Source: Paraburkholderia domus (GTDB taxonomy: Bacteria > Pseudomonadota > Gammaproteobacteria > Burkholderiales > Burkholderiaceae). Taken from it: 64,000 nucleotides of DNA. The translations under genes and the position numbers were made by a program. Of this stretch, positions 28,801 through 37,977 are shown piece after piece. Numbering within the stretch: the stretch's first letter is position 1; each line of letters opens with the position of its first letter. The notes beneath the pieces are model-generated. The model was not told the origin of the DNA. It did not search any database and saw only the letters and a program-made list of their open reading frames with translations. The stretch lies in assembly GCF_905220705.1 (NCBI RefSeq), contig NZ_CAJNAT010000017.1:95107-159106 (forward strand). The letters run 5' to 3'.

Positions 28801-31800
28801 GGCAACGCCGGGAGCACGATCAACTGCCGGGGGCGAGCCGCCAATGGCAGCCATCTTGCCGCGTAACCGATTGCGGCCTTGCGTACCGCCGCCTCACGTT
28901 CGTCGCTCGCAATCCACGCCACCAGCGTCACTTCGCCTGCCGGTCCCGGACGTAGCGCGGCACGCGCGTCACGCACGCCCGGCACGCGCTGAAGCACCGC
29001 TTCGACTTCCGAAAGCTCGATGCGCACGCCAGCTAGCTTGACCTGGCGATCGCGCCGGCCGTAGTAACCGAGCGTTTCGTCCGTACTCATGCGAACACGG
29101 TCGCCCGTGCGAAATGCACGCCCTCCGCCCGCCGCCGGGATGAAACGTAGTGCAGTGGTGTGTGCGTCGCCGAAATAACCATCGCACACCGGCAGCCCCT
29201 CGATCAGCAGTTCGCCGATCAGCCCGCGCGGCAGCACGTTACCGGCCGCATCGATGACTGAAACCGTGCAGCCGGCGACAGGCGTGCCGAGTGGCAATCG
29301 TTCCGACGCGATCGAATCGCTGTCGCCATCACCTCGCCAGCGCAGCATGAAAATCGACGTTTCTGTCGGTCCGTAGGTGTGGTGAAGCGTTGCACCCAGA
29401 CGCTCACGCACCGCCCGAAAGAGCGACGGCGACAATGCTTCGCCGCCCGCAACGACGTGTCGCAACGTGCACGGGCACCGCACGAGGTCGACGAACGGCG
29501 CGAGCAGGCTTGGCACGAAGTGCGCGACCGTGATGCGATGGTGCTCGACCCATTCGGCAATGCGTCCGATGTCTCCGTGCGCATCGGCCGGAAAAATCAC
29601 CAGCAGCGCTCCGCTAAACAACGGATGAAGCAATTCCCAGAGCGCAATATCGAACGCCGGCGCAGCCAGATGCAGAAAGCGATCGTCACGCCCGAGCGCG
29701 ATGTTCGAGCGAGACCATTGCAGCAGGCTCGCGAGGCCCCGCCACGGACAGATCACCGCGCGCGGCGTGCCCGTGCTTCCCGACGTGAAGGCGATATATG
29801 CGGTTGCCGCGAGCGGCGATGCGGGAACGGAGTGCGCATCGCCGGGAAGATTCTTTACGTCGAGCAACACGGCGTCGCCCGTGCGCAGCGCCTCCAGGCA
29901 CTCCGCGTCCAACCCGTCGAACAGCACGAAGCGCACCGGCATCTTCCGAGCAATAAGATTGAGGCGCCCGGCGGGAAGCGCCGGATCGATCAACACCGGC
30001 GTCGCGCCGATTCGCCATACGGCGAGTAACGCAGCCAGATGCGAGACTGAACGCGGCAGCGCCACACCCACGGTATCGCCAGCCGCTACCCGACCGTCTT
30101 GCGTCAACGACGCAGCGATCGCCATCACCCGCGCGACGAGCGCCGCACGTGTCCAGCACCGCAATCCGTCGTCGACCACAGGCGCTTGCGGATCTCCCTC
30201 GAACACGTTCGCAAGACACGCGGCAATGTCGATTGGCGACGTCGATTCGACTCCACTTCTTCTCGCGGCCGACGGTGAAAGCGGATCGATCAGCGACTGC
30301 TGCCATAGCGGCAGCTCTGGCTGGTCGGCACATCGATGAAGGAACCACTGAATCGACGCGGCCCAATGTTCGACGTCGCCTCGCTCGTAAAGCGCCGCAC
30401 TCGCGCGCAGCTCCACCGACCAATCGCCGCTACGATCGCGCCGCAGAGACAGCTCGAGCGGCACGCGTGTCGATTGCACGGCCGCATCGTGTCGTATGTA
30501 CGGCCGCGCGCACTCGAACTGGTCGTCCAGATCGACGACGACGCCCGGCATGCCGGATGCCGCGCCAGCAGCACGTAGCACCCGAGTGATCGTCGACGGC
30601 GACACGGCGGCATGTTCGAGAACGCCGGAGAGCAACGCACGGCATTGAAGCGTGAACGACGTCAGGGATGCGTTGCGGGCAAGTCGCGTGCAGATCGGAA
30701 GCAGCCGAACGGCGCTGCGAATCAAATCCGGTGCGTCGAGCATCCCGGACACCGACACCGGAACACCGACCACGAGGTCGTCGCATCCCAGCGCCCGATG
30801 CAGCCACGCCTCCAAGCAGCTCAGCGCGGCGCAAAAGCCGGTCACTTGCAGTGAGTCCCGAAGCGCGCCGATCGCGCGCCCGTCGACCGGCACGCAAACC
30901 CGATGAGCATCGGTCGTGCGCACGAGACCGGACGCGCCCTTGCGTTGTGGCGGCAGAACGCCGGACGCATCGACTTCGGCAAGCTGCAACTTCCACCAGT
31001 CGTCGGCGTGCGAGTCGATCGGCCATGACGGAATTTGAGCGGGTATCGCGTGGGACTTCGTGTTCTCCGCAACGTCGTGCTGCGTGACCAAGTCGATCAG
31101 TTGCCGCCAGAAGAGCGCGATGCCACGTCCGTCCATCACCGCGTGATGCGCGTGCAATTCAAGCGCGGTGCCTGAACCGTTCGCTTGAATGCCGAGTCGC
31201 CATCCAGGCTCGTGTGTCAGGTCGAACGTCGTGGAATCGCTCTGTCGGATGGATTGCTGCGGCCCGCCGAGTGCGTCGATGCGCAGCGCGCGATCGACCG
31301 CGGCGTTCACGGATAGCAATTGCCAGTGATTCGCGCCTGTGTCGGCGAGAATCGCCCGCAACATCGGCTGACGTGCGGCAAGTGCCAGCACGGCCGCGCG
31401 CCATTGCACCGCGTCGAAAAGATGGCCGAACTCGATTCGCTCGGCGATCACATACGGCGAAGGCCCTTCCGCGAGCGCCTCGTCAAGCAGTATCGCAGTT
31501 TCCGTCGGCCATAGTTCGAACCGCGTCGATGACGCGCTCGCAAGCCCGTCAGCAGGCGCAATCGCGTCGCGCACGGCTGTCGAGTGGCGTTCCGTCTCGT
31601 CGATACGTCGGTCGTCGCGTGCCGAATGCGAAACGGCCGGGAGCAGTGCGACGCGCCGTACGAGCTCGCCAAAGCGCATGTTGCTAAGCAGCCACGCGAC
31701 CGGCAGCGCCAATCCGAGACGGCGACTCGACTCACCGATGATGCGCATCGCCAGCAACGAATGTCCGCCGATCGATAGGAAGTCGTCGTTCTCGTCGATC

Positions 31801-34800
31801 GTCGCGACGCCCGCGATCTCGGCGATCAGTTTGAGCAACGGCTCGCTACTGCTGCGATCGATTGCCGCGCCGTGCTCGTCGGCGGACTGCGCGACGACTC
31901 GGGCGACCGCAGCTCGATCGAGTTTGCCTCGCGCGGTGACCGGCAATCTCGGCAGAACGATCACGCGCGACGGCCATTGAATCGGCGAAAACGCATCGCG
32001 CCATTGCGACTGGAGCGATGCAACTGTCGCACCGGGAACCAACGACAGGACAGCCACGAGACGCGCGTGACCCTGACTCGCGTCAACGGCGATCGCCGCC
32101 TGCGCGATACCGTTCTGGCGAGACCAAATTGTCTCGAGCGCCGTGGGCTCAACGCGAAAGCCACGAATCTTAACCTGCCGATCGGACCTTGCGACAAAGT
32201 ACAGCCGTCCGTCCAGATCGCGCACGACGAGATCCCCGGTTCGGTACATCCGCACACCGGGCTTCCCGGCGAACGGATCCGGAAGGAATCGCGTCGCGGT
32301 CTCCACCGCGCAACCGGCGTATCCTTCGGCAAGCGACTCTCCGCCGATGAAAAGCTCGCCGACGATTCCATCCGGCACCGGCCGGAACAAGGGATCGAGG
32401 AGATAGAGACGCACGCCAGCGCGTGGCGCGCCGATGCTGGGTGGCGGCCCGGCGCTCACCACGACTGTCGTCTCGGTCGGTCCGTAGGAATTGAGCAGAT
32501 CGATAGCTGGCGCACAGCGGCGCCATGCTTCCAGCGACGAAGCACTGACCGCTTCCCCTCCAATGACCACGACGCGCATCGATTCCGGCAGCGTCCGACC
32601 GCATGCCGCGCGCTCCTGAACCAGCAGTCCGAAGAATCCTGTCGGCAGATCGGCCACCGTCACATGGTGACGCGCGCAGTATTCGACGAACGCGGCGGCC
32701 GACGACGACGCGAGCGCATTGCGGAACACGATCGTCGCGCCCGATAGGAGCGCAGGAAAGACCTCCTCGAGAAATGCGTCGAAGCCGATCGAGCAGAACT
32801 GCAACACGCGATCGTCGGCGGCTAACTTCACGCGAGACGCGAACCATCGCATGTGAGCGCCGATCGCGCGCAGAGATAGCAGTACCGGTCGGGGCGTGCC
32901 GGTCGTTCCCGAAGTGAACAGAACTAGACGACCGCCCATGCCCTTGGAGAATTCGATGACCGGCGGATGCTCGGCGCGAAGGGCATGGGACGGCGCGTCG
33001 TCCAACGGTAACTGCCATTGCGCGAAGTGCGACGCGAATCGCTCCCGCGCTTGCTCACCTGTCAGCACGAGCGCCACGCCGAGCGCATCGAGCGGATACT
33101 GACGCACCAAAGGTTCGTCGGGGTCGAGAAGCACGACGGTGTAGCTGCCCACAAGCCCGGCCAGAAGCGCAGCCAGATGCGTCGGGCCGCGTTTCACACA
33201 CAACGCGATCGTCGCTCCCGACTCGACGCGCTGTCGCAGGCCAGTGCCGATTGCACTGACCAGCGCGCCGAACTGTGTCCGCGACAGAACGCGATCGTCG
33301 TCGATCAATGCCACGCCCTGCGGATCCACGTGCAGCCGGTCGATCACCGCACCGAGCCATTCATCGTCATCGGTCGAGTTGAGGTGCTCCGAGCCCACAC
33401 AGGCAGCCGTCGCGGACGAGTCGGTTGCCACGTCAGCCGGTACATCCGTCGACGCATCGACATCACCGGCAGCATTGCAATGTTCGCGTAGCATGTCGTC
33501 ATCGCATGTCGGCAAGACCGCAACGCGTATATCGACGACGCCGCGATCGTCGGGCTCCGGCGCGTTCGCCCAAGCATCCAAAACACTCAGCAGATGATCG
33601 AGCAACGCTCGCATCGCCGGGGATCCGAAGCGCGTCGCGTCGAAGTCGATCGCGAGCCACAGGCCGTCAGTGCCTGGATGCGCGAGCACCGTCAAATCGA
33701 GCGCGGTCGGATACGGTCGCGGCGGACATAGCCGAAGCGTCGCCGAACCGAACGTCCATGGCCGGGCCGCGCCGCCCCATGCGAACACAGACTGCACCAG
33801 CGGAGACCGGCTCGTGCCGGCCAACCCCGCTTCTCGAACGATCTCCGCGAACGGCAATTCGCGATGCTCGAACGCCATCGCAAGTTCGAGCTGCACCTGG
33901 CGAGCCAGCGCGTCAAGGTCGGTCTCCGCGCGAACCGTGACGCGCAGAGGCAGCGTTTCCATGAATGGCCCGATCGCGGCAACGTCGCCGGGCACCAGAT
34001 CATGCAGGCTGACTGGCACACCGATCACCTGTTCGCGCCGGTCGTCGACGGCTCCGAGCGATGCCGCGAATCCGGCCAAGGCCAACGCATGCGGCGTGCA
34101 GTCGAGCCTGCTCGCGCGCGCTTCGAGTAACCGCCAGGGTTCCGCGGCAAGCAAGCCCTCGATTCGTCCGACCGCGTTCTCCGGATCGCCCGTCGGATGT
34201 GCGCTCGCATCGTGTGGCCCGTCTATGGAATCTCCAACACACTCGGCACCCGTCTTGCCGACGTCGACGCGCCCCAGCGCAGGAAATCGCCAGCGATGCT
34301 CGCTCGAACAATCCGCGAGCTTTGCGCGCCAGTAATTTCGACAGCGTGCAGTCACCTCGGCATCAGGACACAGCGCGCGATCGAGATCACGATAATCAAG
34401 CACCGGCGTTTCGCCCCCGCCGTTGTAGAACCTGGCGAGGCTGTCGAGCATGTGCTCGATCGACTGTCTGTCAGCGAGCAAGTGGTGAAAGCTGACACGC
34501 AAGTGCCAGCTTTCCGGATCGATGACTGCAAGCTGAAACCGCATCGGACCGGGCCGCAGCACATCCACGACAGGCGGATGCGCGCGAAACTGCGGCCCCG
34601 CATCGGTGACGGGCACCGTATCGATCACCGGCAAGCGTGGCGCGTATGTCAAACCGTCCCAAGGCGTGACCACGCCCTGTATCGCCGGATGACAGAGCGC
34701 GACGTTGTGAAGCGCGCGTTGCAGCTCGATCACATCCAACGGGCCTTCGCCCGCGAGGTCCACCTCGACGACGTACAACGCGTTGTTGCCCGCTCGCGCG

Positions 34801-34943
34801 CAGTCGAACGCCATCGCGCTCTGCATGGGGAGCAGCCGCGCGTTCGGGCTCGCCGATTCGCTCCCGGGTGGCGCGTCGCGATCCGTGACATGGCGATCCG
34901 CGGCACACGCATGCAGGACGTCCGGGCGTTGCATGCCGCTCAC
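25866..34943 (-). CDS. NRPS 1: C-A-T-C-A-T-E-C
   Basis: 3025 residues. C1 35-480, with HHLLADR instead of HHxxxDG; A1 525-1040, with specificity residues D A E D V G S V V K, closest to published lysine/basic codes; T1 near 1090 (GGHSL); C2 1160-1590 (HHAVMDG); A2 1600-2080, D I W H V G T I F K, similar to the last A domain of NRPS 2; T2 (GGDSI); E 2190-2600 (VHHAAIDQAGW, LGWFTGLQ), giving a D-residue; terminal C 2620-3010 (HHHLLFDGWS) that accepts the Ser module of NRPS 2. It would make a basic residue-D-(Hpg) dipeptide, matching Arg-D-Hpg of pro-nocardicin but without the first Hpg module. GTG start at 34943 overlaps the ATP-grasp stop. Confidence 0.92.
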   Translation of the reverse strand: MSGMQRPDVLHACAADRHVTDRDAPPGSESASPNARLLPMQSAMAFDCARAGNNALYVVEVDLAGEGPLDVIELQRALHNVALCHPAIQGVVTPWDGLTYAPRLPVIDTVPVTDAGPQFRAHPPVVDVLRPGPMRFQLAVIDPESWHLRVSFHHLLADRQSIEHMLDSLARFYNGGGETPVLDYRDLDRALCPDAEVTARCRNYWRAKLADCSSEHRWRFPALGRVDVGKTGAECVGDSIDGPHDASAHPTGDPENAVGRIEGLLAAEPWRLLEARASRLDCTPHALALAGFAASLGAVDDRREQVIGVPVSLHDLVPGDVAAIGPFMETLPLRVTVRAETDLDALARQVQLELAMAFEHRELPFAEIVREAGLAGTSRSPLVQSVFAWGGAARPWTFGSATLRLCPPRPYPTALDLTVLAHPGTDGLWLAIDFDATRFGSPAMRALLDHLLSVLDAWANAPEPDDRGVVDIRVAVLPTCDDDMLREHCNAAGDVDASTDVPADVATDSSATAACVGSEHLNSTDDDEWLGAVIDRLHVDPQGVALIDDDRVLSRTQFGALVSAIGTGLRQRVESGATIALCVKRGPTHLAALLAGLVGSYTVVLLDPDEPLVRQYPLDALGVALVLTGEQARERFASHFAQWQLPLDDAPSHALRAEHPPVIEFSKGMGGRLVLFTSGTTGTPRPVLLSLRAIGAHMRWFASRVKLAADDRVLQFCSIGFDAFLEEVFPALLSGATIVFRNALASSSAAAFVEYCARHHVTVADLPTGFFGLLVQERAACGRTLPESMRVVVIGGEAVSASSLEAWRRCAPAIDLLNSYGPTETTVVVSAGPPPSIGAPRAGVRLYLLDPLFRPVPDGIVGELFIGGESLAEGYAGCAVETATRFLPDPFAGKPGVRMYRTGDLVVRDLDGRLYFVARSDRQVKIRGFRVEPTALETIWSRQNGIAQAAIAVDASQGHARLVAVLSLVPGATVASLQSQWRDAFSPIQWPSRVIVLPRLPVTARGKLDRAAVARVVAQSADEHGAAIDRSSSEPLLKLIAEIAGVATIDENDDFLSIGGHSLLAMRIIGESSRRLGLALPVAWLLSNMRFGELVRRVALLPAVSHSARDDRRIDETERHSTAVRDAIAPADGLASASSTRFELWPTETAILLDEALAEGPSPYVIAERIEFGHLFDAVQWRAAVLALAARQPMLRAILADTGANHWQLLSVNAAVDRALRIDALGGPQQSIRQSDSTTFDLTHEPGWRLGIQANGSGTALELHAHHAVMDGRGIALFWRQLIDLVTQHDVAENTKSHAIPAQIPSWPIDSHADDWWKLQLAEVDASGVLPPQRKGASGLVRTTDAHRVCVPVDGRAIGALRDSLQVTGFCAALSCLEAWLHRALGCDDLVVGVPVSVSGMLDAPDLIRSAVRLLPICTRLARNASLTSFTLQCRALLSGVLEHAAVSPSTITRVLRAAGAASGMPGVVVDLDDQFECARPYIRHDAAVQSTRVPLELSLRRDRSGDWSVELRASAALYERGDVEHWAASIQWFLHRCADQPELPLWQQSLIDPLSPSAARRSGVESTSPIDIAACLANVFEGDPQAPVVDDGLRCWTRAALVARVMAIAASLTQDGRVAAGDTVGVALPRSVSHLAALLAVWRIGATPVLIDPALPAGRLNLIARKMPVRFVLFDGLDAECLEALRTGDAVLLDVKNLPGDAHSVPASPLAATAYIAFTSGSTGTPRAVICPWRGLASLLQWSRSNIALGRDDRFLHLAAPAFDIALWELLHPLFSGALLVIFPADAHGDIGRIAEWVEHHRITVAHFVPSLLAPFVDLVRCPCTLRHVVAGGEALSPSLFRAVRERLGATLHHTYGPTETSIFMLRWRGDGDSDSIASERLPLGTPVAGCTVSVIDAAGNVLPRGLIGELLIEGLPVCDGYFGDAHTTALRFIPAAGGGRAFRTGDRVRMSTDETLGYYGRRDRQVKLAGVRIELSEVEAVLQRVPGVRDARAALRPGPAGEVTLVAWIASDEREAAVRKAAIGYAARWLPLAARPRQLIVLPALPVNVNGKIDVRKLPDPVWHPQAATLEPASANDRQPTDPLLGVTLKVWAEVFGQPMVSADADLFASGGDSITAIRILARMRVLGMQISLRDIFEHSSPASLACCLRERSRVEPDAGGCVARSTDVARVLTPAAEAWLRQYGPDTIAGVQACCLSIDGSLKITRLRDVWTETVAQQCSLRLRVNQDAHGRMQATVSGARAPRVYRADESTSEEVLLADARARVALRDGYAAVLLVASGARNSRIVIAVHHAAIDQAGWRVLIDEFHRSYSACPGDQPDAQRGQTIDASSMTEQWRRSLQAAAQYGPWLADDHESFGARRGDGGRRRRLVRVDATTVTAWRIRTAAASAPLGVALCSAAAEAFCSTFEENSVAIDTEIDLRHETDQIDPRVLGWFTGLQCMTVERPSTRTQWLDAAISAHRSGVLLARSRIAPMAVQLVAAESRREREPSWQGAHVTWSHDTPPLHAIAIEAVENGDALTVDVDFDAQRFSEAVFERFVDTLQTVLRSTGGTETGAVRSDRMGGTVCAGNGDDDYIAYPLTPLQMGMLAETLRDPRCYHTQICYSLQGQVDTERLRRAWDVVVAAHDVFAISFDCYGADMPQQRLLRKVERTGASVTLDDGLSVARTAIDWRVVIACEDESADAALTRVMADDLRESFDLSRAPLSRWYLVCADDCKRLLWSHHHLLFDGWSLSLVAQAVGDAYARDEAATVARPSPAFVTFVRWLASQPDATARWTDRLSQLERPCRLWTSTLPAAAQPTSLTFTIDAQTSDALRRLAVEERATLHGIVLMAWLLCLAQLTGERWLACGLVVSQRPADVPASERIVGLCMNAVPFVARADLTRGAAEFLQSVQLALLDAIEDSHGSFAQAMSAAARQRASQGPLFDSMLVFENTPGDRCEVRLDDTAWLEILPSREQSTMPFVLVCMPQRELQFEFLLADRALLARGAQIEVQMRKMLQVLGRTAHRRSEENTGEADHEP

Positions 34944-35902
34944 CCAACCAGGGTACGGCGCAGATGCTGCAACATCTCGCCGTCACCGGGCGTCGCACCC
35001 CAGTACGGCGTCGTATTGACGTCGACGACGTACGGCACGCCGTTGTCGTCGATCACGAAATCGATCGATCCGAAATCCAGACCGAACGTTTCGGCATACA
35101 CGACCGCCGCGACGAACACTTCGGCTGCGGGCGACTGAAGCGCGGCCATCGCGTCGGGGTCGATCGCGAGCTCGCGTGCGAGGAGATAGTCGTAGCGATC
35201 GCCGGCGTCTCGCATTCGGCGCACGGGCGTCGTCGCCGTGCCCTCGCATAGCACCACCGCCTCGCCCGCCAGATAGGTTCGATAGAAAAGGCCGTAGCGA
35301 TTGTCGACGTATCGCTCGATCATCGCCTGATCATCGTCCCACCACGCGGCCGGAATCTGTTCGCGCGGCAGCACCAGATATCCGTCCTTGCCGTGCAGCG
35401 GCGACTCTACCGGCGGTGGCCAGCCCAGCGCCGCACGCACGTCCGGCGGCAGCGCCCACTCCGGATAGCCGCGGCTGTTCAGATTGGTCTTGACGATCAG
35501 AGTTTCGTGACCGAGCCCGTTTTGCGTCGCGCGCGTCGACGGCAAGCCAAGCTTCTCGTTGTGCGCCTGGATCGCCGTCTTGCGGATATCGGTGATCGCG
35601 GCGTTCCACGTCTCGATGCCGCGCGCGTGCAGCGCGGCACGCAATTCGTCGAATGGCCGCACGAAATCGGCGGGCATGCTCGTGTCGATATGGACGATCA
35701 CGCGCCGCGGTTCGTCGCCCGAGGCGAGTATCCGCTCGAACGCTTCGTCAGCCGGCTCGGCGGGACGCACGTCCACGACTCGCAGACCGGGCGCGAGGGC
35801 GGCAATCAGATACACGTCGCGTATCGACCAGCGATAGATCACGGTATGGTCAGGGGCGCCGAGCGCCTGCGCGCGGTTCGCCTCGTCAACTCGGTCCGCC
35901 AT
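34940..35902 (-). CDS. ATP-grasp ligase
   Basis: 320 residues with an ATP-grasp fold. The central domain has NLNSRGYPEW and an E-R-Y-V hinge (AMIERYVDNRYGLFYRTYL); the last strand carries the metal-binding pair in GLDFGSIDFVIDD and VVDVNTTPYWG. Such enzymes join a carboxylate to an amine through an acyl phosphate. The ATG at 35902 has GGAGG 5 bases upstream and the stop overlaps the NRPS 1 start, so it is tightly coupled to peptide assembly. It may add an amino acid to a side-chain carboxylate of the product or make the starter unit for C1. The substrate cannot be read from the sequence. Confidence 0.82.
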   Translation of the reverse strand: MADRVDEANRAQALGAPDHTVIYRWSIRDVYLIAALAPGLRVVDVRPAEPADEAFERILASGDEPRRVIVHIDTSMPADFVRPFDELRAALHARGIETWNAAITDIRKTAIQAHNEKLGLPSTRATQNGLGHETLIVKTNLNSRGYPEWALPPDVRAALGWPPPVESPLHGKDGYLVLPREQIPAAWWDDDQAMIERYVDNRYGLFYRTYLAGEAVVLCEGTATTPVRRMRDAGDRYDYLLARELAIDPDAMAALQSPAAEVFVAAVVYAETFGLDFGSIDFVIDDNGVPYVVDVNTTPYWGATPGDGEMLQHLRRTLVG

Positions 35903-35977
35903 CGAATCCTCCAGTCACTTTGATCTGCGTCTTCTACGTCGCGCGATGGATGTCAGCCGGATGTCGATGTCCCGCGC

Positions 35978-37891
35978 CTACGGGTCGTCGTTACGCGATG
36001 GAGTGCCTCGCGACCTCGTACCGAACCGTCCGTGGGCGCGTCGCGCGCCGGTCGGACATTCGGCGCTGTCGATCATCCTGTCCGCCAGACGACGCAGCAT
36101 TGCGCGGCTCTGCGCGCCGGCATGGATATCGTGCGCGCGACTCAACACGAACCAGCGTGCACGCGGCCCGATACTCAATGTGACCGCGCCGGCGGCGACG
36201 CGATCGATCGGCCACGGCGCAATCGCGTAACGCGCGTCATCGTCGAGCACGTCAAAGACGGCCTGCATTGGCGCAACCGGAGCGATCTTGTGACGCATCG
36301 GCAGATCGTGGCCATGCGCGCCCCAAGCGTCGATGCGACGAACGGTCCTCGCGAGACTGGCGAGGCGCCGGGAATCCCCGCACGTCCATGGCAGCGGCAC
36401 GGTCACCGGCAACGCGGAGGCAATGAACGCGTCGAGGCCGCGCGCGCGCTCACGCATCCCCGGTGTGCGAAGCAGCACCGAACCGGTGCGTTGTCCTGCG
36501 TGCGGACGCAATTGCGCAAGCAATGCGTCTAGCAACACGAGTGCTTCCGATGTCCAGCCGTCAGGCAGTAATTCGGTTAAGTCGTGCCGGCGAAGATTGA
36601 CTCCATGAACGGGTAATCGGACTTTCAATCCCGCAGGTCGGGATCGCGTTGCGTGCAACCACGTGAAAGGCTGGCCGGTGCCTGATTGCCGCGGCAAGCT
36701 GCGTTCCCTACCGGCGACCGCATTGTTGCTTTGCCGATTGCCATTGCAAATGTCCGCGTTGCCGTTCGCGGCGCTTCGGACACGCTTGATCGTCCGGACA
36801 AATGTGGGCACGGATTCCTTCCACGCCGTCACGCAGAAGCCTTCGTGCGTCGCGAGTTCGCACGCTATCGATTCGAGCCGCACGGCGGTCGCGACTGACG
36901 CGACGGGCAGCCGCTCGCCACCCGCAGGCATCGAGGAATCATCCATCGCGTCCCGATATCCGAAAGCACTGACATCGACCGTACTGCGTCGCAAGTCCAC
37001 GCGCCACGCATCAATTGAAGCCGCAACCCACGCAAGATCGACCGGCACCCCATCGTGCGTCAGCAGGTGCGTGATCACAATGTCATCGGTTCCCGTTGCG
37101 ACGCGAAGCCCCATTTCGTCGCACGCGAGTATGGTTCCGGGCGTCGCCCCGGATGAAGATCCGGCGATACGCAAGTCGCCGGGTATCAGGAAGCGCTCGC
37201 GCCACGCGATCTTCGGAAGTTCGAACGAATTCACGATCGACCCGCGAGTCAACGCCCGCACGGTCCGATCGATTTCCGCGGCCGGTCTGTCCCAGCGGAT
37301 CAACCCGCCGCCGGGCGGCTTGCGATGCAGCGGATAGTAGGTTCGTTGCGATGCGTCCTGAGGCTGGCGCGTGAACCGTCCGCTTTCGAGATCGTCAATG
37401 ATCGTGTCGAAACGCTCGAGCGCGAGGCTCTGACAGCGTCTGTTGAGCGTTGCCGCCGTGTCGTCGGGCGCGATGTCGAACGACGCCGACGCGAGCACGG
37501 CGCCGGCGTCGATGCGGCCGGTCATCATGTGCCACGTCATTCCGTGCGTCGTCTCGCCGTTGAGCAACGCCCACGAAGTCGCGAACACACCGGCATAACG
37601 CGGCAGCGGCGCGTTATGATAGTTGATCGCCAATATGTCAGGTAGGTCGAGCACGTTCGCATCAAGAACGCTGTCGTTGATCACGCTGAATAGAACGTCG
37701 AATCGCCCGATTTCGCATGCCATCCTGACGAACGAATCGACATCGGGAAAACAGCGCAACCCTCGATCGAAAGCCCACTTCGCCACGGCCGGACCACGCC
37801 CCACCACGGCCGCGACCTGGTGCCCTCTTGAAATCCAGCGTTCAGCGCATTGAATCGTCAGCTCGGCGCCGCCGATCACACAGCAACTCAA
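35978..37891 (-). CDS. Formyltransferase (Fmt-like) fused to a C-terminal acyltransferase-like domain
   Basis: About 637 residues. The N-terminal 200 are a formyl-THF-dependent formyltransferase: VIGGAELTIQCAERWISRGH, the catalytic N90/H92 (INYHNAPLP) and D128 (GRIDAG). Residues 200-310 resemble the C-terminal domain seen with NRPS-associated formyltransferases. The last 300 residues are unassigned; the end (VTLSIGPRARWFVLSRAHDI) weakly recalls a CAT/dihydrolipoamide-acyltransferase fold. The start is uncertain: TTG 37891 fits the family N-terminus, while a GTG at 37981 overlaps the upstream stop. A formyltransferase is unexpected for plain nocardicin and suggests a formylamino product. Confidence 0.8.
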   Translation of the reverse strand: MSCCVIGGAELTIQCAERWISRGHQVAAVVGRGPAVAKWAFDRGLRCFPDVDSFVRMACEIGRFDVLFSVINDSVLDANVLDLPDILAINYHNAPLPRYAGVFATSWALLNGETTHGMTWHMMTGRIDAGAVLASASFDIAPDDTAATLNRRCQSLALERFDTIIDDLESGRFTRQPQDASQRTYYPLHRKPPGGGLIRWDRPAAEIDRTVRALTRGSIVNSFELPKIAWRERFLIPGDLRIAGSSSGATPGTILACDEMGLRVATGTDDIVITHLLTHDGVPVDLAWVAASIDAWRVDLRRSTVDVSAFGYRDAMDDSSMPAGGERLPVASVATAVRLESIACELATHEGFCVTAWKESVPTFVRTIKRVRSAANGNADICNGNRQSNNAVAGRERSLPRQSGTGQPFTWLHATRSRPAGLKVRLPVHGVNLRRHDLTELLPDGWTSEALVLLDALLAQLRPHAGQRTGSVLLRTPGMRERARGLDAFIASALPVTVPLPWTCGDSRRLASLARTVRRIDAWGAHGHDLPMRHKIAPVAPMQAVFDVLDDDARYAIAPWPIDRVAAGAVTLSIGPRARWFVLSRAHDIHAGAQSRAMLRRLADRMIDSAECPTGARRAHGRFGTRSRGTPSRNDDP

Positions 37892-37977
37892 CGCAGTGCA
37901 TTCGAGCCCTGTGCCCGCCCTCGGGGTCCGACCGTGCAAAGCGTCGGCCGGCCCGTCCGTGCACAAGTGCGATGCGC

